64,000 nucleotides of DNA from NCBI GenBank assembly GCA_951812965.1, contig OX638341.1, positions 1,780,438 to 1,844,437 on the forward strand, given 5' to 3'. The stretch's first letter is position 1; every line of letters starts with the position of its first letter. This document shows positions 60,701-64,000 of the stretch, one piece after another. Position numbers and translations under genes: made by a program. This DNA is from an uncultured Pseudohongiella sp. Lineage in GTDB: Bacteria; Pseudomonadota; Gammaproteobacteria; Pseudomonadales; Pseudohongiellaceae. Below the pieces are notes generated by a model. That model searched no databases. It had not been told where the DNA came from and worked only from the letters and a program-made list of their open reading frames with translations.

Positions 60701-63394
60701 GTCCGTGTCCTGGGCTCCGGAACCCCGAATTAGCAACGAGGCGGATGCAGGCCGCGCGTTCCAGGCGGTTGCGGTAAAGTAAAGTCGCGCGGCGCCTTCG
60801 CCATCATATGAAACGTCGAGTTTCAATTGCTGCGATTCGCCCGCGGCAATTTCCCCAAGCGTAATCAGCGGCGAGTCGTAGGCGGACCAATCAACTTCCG
60901 GCTCAAGACCGTCTTCTCGCGCGACTTCGAGGTTTTCCAGACTCCATCTGTAGGATCTACAGAGACCGTCCGCGGTCCGGCAATTCACCTCCAAACGCGT
61001 TCCCGCGGCGACATAGGCGTTCGCCGTCACGGTCAAGGTAATTTCGCCGGATTGCTCCAGGCTTTCCGTGTCTGTTTCGATGTGGAGACTCGGCGTGGAC
61101 GCGCCGCGAATGACGGTCCAGGCCAGCGCCGCGCGGGGCGCCTCGGTAAAGATACGGTGCGCAACGATTTTCGCCCGGTGGGCGCCCGGCGGCGGATTTT
61201 TCAGGATGATCCATTCCACATTGTCCTTGCGGGAAACGGACATATGTTCGCCACAGGCGTCTGATCCGCAATCTCCATCCAGATCCAGATACAGGTCGAG
61301 ATCGTTCAGCACCGCGCTTGCTATGGTGTCCGTGGGCGGTTCGTCCCAGGTCATCACCAGAGCTAGCTGACTAGCGTCCGCCGGCACCACTATATCCTGC
61401 GAAGCCAAATCCCCGTCCTCGATCCGGGAGATGGCGCCGCCGCTGGTCCAGCCGTCCGCCCGGTCCCTGTCGAGTACGCTGGTGCGGGCGGAGACCTTGC
61501 CCAGACCATAGCGGACTTGCAAGTCGCCGGGGCCGTTGCTGTTGTTGGCGGGAAACCGCGTCGGGTCCTCCAGCCAGGCGTCCGGCCGAACGGCGCTGGC
61601 CATCAGTCTCGCCCGCGTCAGCGCCGGTTGCTCCCGATGCGCGGGTTCCGCATCCATCAGCAAGGCCGCCACACCGGCTACCGTGGGCGCCGCCATGCTG
61701 GTTCCACTGTTTCTCTGGTAGCCACCGCGGCTGCCGTCGCCTCTGGCGGAATAAACTCTGTAACCTGTCGCCACTACCTGTGGCGCCAGGCGTCCGTCCG
61801 CCGTGGGTCCGTGGCTGCTGAACGACGCCAGTTCGCCGCTGTCCAGCGCCGCGCCCACGGCCAGAGAGTTTTTGGCGGCGCCAAAGTTGGAGAAGGCCCT
61901 GTCAGCCGAATTTGCCTGAGCCACGACGTAGAGTTGGCGATGGGTCCAGACCACCGAGTCCAGCTTTCGTTCGCCAACGTGCCTGCTCTCGAAAATATTT
62001 GACGAAGCCGCCAAACTCATGTTGACGATCAACGGTTTGACAAGATTGGCGCTTGAGTCGGCCTCGTCGCAGCCGGACGGTCGGCTGAGATAATCCATGC
62101 CTTGCAGAATGCTGTCGGAATAGCCGAATCCGGCATGGTGCAGCACCTTGGCGAAACGAATATGGGATACCGAAGGCGCCATGCCGGCCAACTCCGGATT
62201 GACGTAACCGTTGCCGGCGATGGTGCCGGTGACATGTGTGCCGTGGCCGTTTTCATCCACCCACAGGTCATATTCCGACAGCCGGGGCTCTCTCCACACG
62301 AAATTGGCCCCGCATATGCTTCGCCGATGCGAGGAGATATCCAGGTGATTGATGTTGAGATCGGTGTCCATGACGGCGATGGGCACGCTGGCGCCGCCGA
62401 TACCCGAGAACAGCCCCGGCGAGCCGCTATACCAGCGCAGGGCGTCCACGCCCATGGCGGGCACGGCGGTGTCGTGCGCGGCCTCGACAAGCCCCACCGG
62501 TTCGATGGCCAGCACGAAATCGGCGACGGCGATTGCGTCGAGGGCCGGCCAATCTACAGTGGCTGTGTAAACCCGTATATCGGAATCAAAACGGCCCACC
62601 ACCGCGCCGAGGTTTTCCAGCGCTCGGCGCCATTGACCGTCGGGGTCTCCGGCCATCAAGGTAACGAATACCGGTAATTGCTGATCGGAGGGCAGGGAGC
62701 GGGCTTCCCGGGCGAGAGCTTCGGGCAGTTTCGCGGCTCTCGGCGGGGCGCCCAGCCCGGCAACTGCCGGCAAGGACGCGATCTCTTCCAGGCGTGACGG
62801 GTCGCCCGGCAGCCGCGCGCGGACCAGACGGCCCGCCGCGCCGATGATCTCCCCGCCGAGCGCGTTCAGCGATTGTCCGAGGTCGTCCTCACTGGCGGCA
62901 TCCGCCAATCCGATCCAGCCAAAAGTCCAGTCGCGGCCCGAGGCAGTGGCTTGATTGGCCAAAACGGATACGGCGTCGGGCGCATCCAGCCAGGCCGGAT
63001 AGTCATCCGGGGACGCCGGTCCGGTTGCCGCCTGCCGCTGCAAGCGCTCCAGGGTCATCTGCTCGGGCGCGGCGACAAAGGTATAGCCGTCGGGCGGCGT
63101 TGGCGGCTCCCCGGGCGGCGATTCGGCATCCGGCGCCGTGGTTCCGGCGGTTGAGGGCGCGGCCTGAATCAGCGGTTCCGGCAACTGCCCGGCGCTTTCG
63201 GCGGCGATGCGATCAACCAGGGCGTCGAGCATTTCCTCCTTTGAGGCGGCAGCGGGCGGCGCTTCCGAGGCGGTGCGCGTGGTAGAAGTAGAGCGAAAAG
63301 TGGCGAGGAGGATAATTACGCCTGCCGCCAGACCAAGTAACAACAATGATTTAACGAGATTGAGCCGCAAACTCCATTTCCCCCAAAAGCTCAA
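57719..63394 (-). CDS. Large S8-family serine protease with repeated beta modules
   Basis: A 1,891-residue exported or membrane-anchored subtilase. Residues 12-30 are a membrane helix (LVKSLLLLGLAAGVIILLAT). The catalytic domain has VPIAVMDTDLNINHLD (Asp, near 340), ENGHGTHVTGTIAGN (His, near 385) and NSGTSMAAPTVAGVAALLM (Ser, near 566). Then follow about four PPC-like beta-sandwich repeats of roughly 130 residues with WY-x-WTAP motifs, a beta-propeller-like region (FNSDGTTLFATTEPGVQVFE), and two C-terminal repeats with CFTAEL. It probably degrades extracellular protein. Such large proteases are common in marine heterotrophs. Confidence 0.88.
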   Translation of the reverse strand: MSFWGKWSLRLNLVKSLLLLGLAAGVIILLATFRSTSTTRTASEAPPAAASKEEMLDALVDRIAAESAGQLPEPLIQAAPSTAGTTAPDAESPPGEPPTPPDGYTFVAAPEQMTLERLQRQAATGPASPDDYPAWLDAPDAVSVLANQATASGRDWTFGWIGLADAASEDDLGQSLNALGGEIIGAAGRLVRARLPGDPSRLEEIASLPAVAGLGAPPRAAKLPEALAREARSLPSDQQLPVFVTLMAGDPDGQWRRALENLGAVVGRFDSDIRVYTATVDWPALDAIAVADFVLAIEPVGLVEAAHDTAVPAMGVDALRWYSGSPGLFSGIGGASVPIAVMDTDLNINHLDISSHRRSICGANFVWREPRLSEYDLWVDENGHGTHVTGTIAGNGYVNPELAGMAPSVSHIRFAKVLHHAGFGYSDSILQGMDYLSRPSGCDEADSSANLVKPLIVNMSLAASSNIFESRHVGERKLDSVVWTHRQLYVVAQANSADRAFSNFGAAKNSLAVGAALDSGELASFSSHGPTADGRLAPQVVATGYRVYSARGDGSRGGYQRNSGTSMAAPTVAGVAALLMDAEPAHREQPALTRARLMASAVRPDAWLEDPTRFPANNSNGPGDLQVRYGLGKVSARTSVLDRDRADGWTSGGAISRIEDGDLASQDIVVPADASQLALVMTWDEPPTDTIASAVLNDLDLYLDLDGDCGSDACGEHMSVSRKDNVEWIILKNPPPGAHRAKIVAHRIFTEAPRAALAWTVIRGASTPSLHIETDTESLEQSGEITLTVTANAYVAAGTRLEVNCRTADGLCRSYRWSLENLEVAREDGLEPEVDWSAYDSPLITLGEIAAGESQQLKLDVSYDGEGAARLYFTATAWNARPASASLLIRGSGAQDTDLAPAKRPTNADFVSAVALTDSPQRLDLLLAATEAGEPEFNQQQPRRPLNSVWYEWTAPVEGFYRFDVRPDSDEYGARGLQLDLFQGDSLSVIEQVVTGDSAAVEFFSQAHEDYKIRISHNGAGGAPPATLHWSQSSPTNDLFADSIELEGEENSIQGNNQGATLEAGESFGELAATVWYRWTAPDDGDWRFDSDNDDLRTLVFIGDHPSELRLVSGYPDSSATFPAEIGQEYRIAVAAGDAFGGGGSYALSWSRSERDADNDDFQAAEDIGNAQSSTLHVEIDNWPTVEPGEPVATGVRTKWFAWTAPEDGFYTWRLFDPDTISPASLNLALAVFGGDSLTDLELIGATGPYSTLSELVFHAAKNQRYFISLGFRNKSFSAFESRSNSSILRWGLTPANDKMANAVAIADSSGAISGSNEFATVGPGERGDNPGLASLWYSYEAPASGWVRFFVDEAESEANFSLTVYRRSGGGLKLISEDRLGGGNTSEVAFEAEAGVRYLIRLGTRGNSLGGNFTLRWEESAPPVWLNYLGELNDGDIDANGHAIELDFPLYQPGLFAFNSDGTTLFATTEPGVQVFERDPESGELRFAQLIESWRISVALLWDSRRARLYAYDCGSWRRFDAVDDNRQQLGEAMRMSVTGNSNRRCADALFMDTTESFVHVVASNELQVFAVTPDSMEHVQTVELDDLQQALVSNSNSHVYALTENSLHVYERDAETGKLTSTRRTSVSTSSVMTISDDDQYLFAVGPRGQADASVFWLEPDADPLLLGELDQIPPNPWWRWNICEFAAPRKGLPAADVFCNGFAFSLEWRPDTGQLVHTDYVGLGDFDRFDNFVRDFGEISGGAASPDGRHVYLVAEDGALVIFERVGNSDGYLSTTAVLTSETGILDLPMAEFRDETGTQCFTAELHGTADSGNWLDFGDWALADAALIQCGSAAEDIPFVEAETGVLRIPYGEISSEDQSTCFTAELQASEDYLNWTSLAGNYLDCK

Positions 63395-63602
63395 ACTTGT
63401 CTAACCCGGACGTTGCAGGATTGATGCGGGCAAGGCGCCAAATTTTCAATTTGATTCAGTTGCTTGAGCTGATATAAAGCGCGGCTTGTCCATGGCGGAT
63501 GGTAACCGGGAATTTGTTCCTTTTCCATGCATATCCCGGCGGATGACGGGAAGAGCCTCAAATCGCGACGGACGAGCAAGAAAATGGCCGCCTCGGCCCT
63601 GC

Positions 63603-64000
63603 TTATGCCTGACCTTGGATTGAGTGTCTGCGCTCATGCAGTTCGAATTCGACCTTGCGCATTATTTGCCGATCCAGCCGGTAATAGAGCATCAGCGCGC
63701 TGCCGAGTACGAAGAATACAGCCGGGATTACGTTGAACATCAGTCGAATGCCTTGTATCGCCGTTTCGGTCTGGATTTCGTTGGCGATAAAGCCAGACTG
63801 GGCCAACATGAATCCGGGCAGCGCCCCGCCGACGGCCGTGCCGAGTTTCAGCGAGAACATCGATGCCGACATGACCAGCCCCGCGCTGTTTTTCCCGCTT
63901 TGCCATTCGCCATACTCGGCACAATCGGTGTACATGGAAAAGAGCAAGGTAATGGTTACCCCGAACGTGAATACCCCCAGACTATGTACCAAGACAACCT
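63603..64000 (-). CDS. GPH-family sugar:cation symporter, 3' part
   Basis: The C-terminal 130 or so residues of an MFS carrier of the glycoside-pentoside-hexuronide family; the gene begins beyond the right edge. The diagnostic segment is MYTDCAEYGEWQSGKNSAGL then VMSASMFSLKLGTAVGGALP, matching the DYGEWKTG region of MelB-type symporters. It ends with a helix and a charged tail (LMLYYRLDRQIMRKVEFELH). The substrate cannot be told from this part. Confidence 0.8.
   Translation of the reverse strand, partial: VVLVHSLGVFTFGVTITLLFSMYTDCAEYGEWQSGKNSAGLVMSASMFSLKLGTAVGGALPGFMLAQSGFIANEIQTETAIQGIRLMFNVIPAVFFVLGSALMLYYRLDRQIMRKVEFELHERRHSIQGQA

Overview
The window looks like a chromosome segment of a GC-rich gammaproteobacterium, probably marine or host-associated. 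It has two TonB-dependent receptors with TonB-box-like N termini, an S8 exoprotease, a Tat-exported molybdenum hydroxylase and a proteobacterial-type ferrochelatase with an internal cysteine cluster. Taxonomy is inferred from gene content only.

Region 1 (1-27,460) is an insertion-sequence graveyard. It holds pieces or whole copies of ISNCY, IS66, IS4, IS21 (three copies), IS256 (three pieces), ISAs1, IS3 (several) and an rve-type element, many nested in one another and broken by single nonsense codons or frameshifts. Two 971-bp IS21 remnants (2423-3393 and 26389-27359) form a very long inverted repeat around 23 kb. Between the elements sit cargo genes that look AT-richer: a ROK regulator, a TonB receptor, two unrelated-looking exported glycerophosphodiester phosphodiesterases, a broken GlpT/UhpT-type transporter and two small secreted proteins. 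These suggest a former phosphodiester scavenging island. The ISAs1 transposase (8263-10059) carries an N-terminal domain resembling DUF4338, the family of the Druantia protein DruA.

Region 2 (27,460-31,820) holds palindromic repeats, a RHH antitoxin/PIN toxin pair with one nonsense codon in each gene, a phosphatase-like protein, a VOC protein, an HTH protein, and a redoxin-cytochrome c-copper monooxygenase-like secreted protein read from the opposite strand. A strong bidirectional terminator separates the last two.

Region 3 (32,000-51,040) is the most interesting part. It encodes a protein clearly related to plant red chlorophyll catabolite reductase (RCCR), followed at once by a chlorophyllase-like alpha/beta hydrolase and a calycin-like protein. 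Further along are a Rieske oxygenase of the pheophorbide a oxygenase/VanA type, a flavin reductase, a second bilin-reductase-like protein, a TonB receptor, two MFS carriers, an aldehyde dehydrogenase, an acyl-CoA dehydrogenase-like flavoprotein, a tandem nitrilase and an FAD monooxygenase. A Crp/Fnr-type regulator with an ETVSR recognition helix lies in the middle, and six TTGAY-N4-RTCAA-like palindromes precede most of the transcription units. I infer a regulated system for uptake and breakdown of chlorophyll-derived or other tetrapyrroles. A ferrochelatase gene follows it.

Region 4 (52,338-64,000) has a 185-bp MITE-like palindromic element, a three-gene periplasmic aldehyde/xanthine-dehydrogenase-type operon, a small membrane protein, a 1,891-residue S8 protease with repeated beta modules, and the 3' part of a GPH-family sugar transporter running off the right edge.
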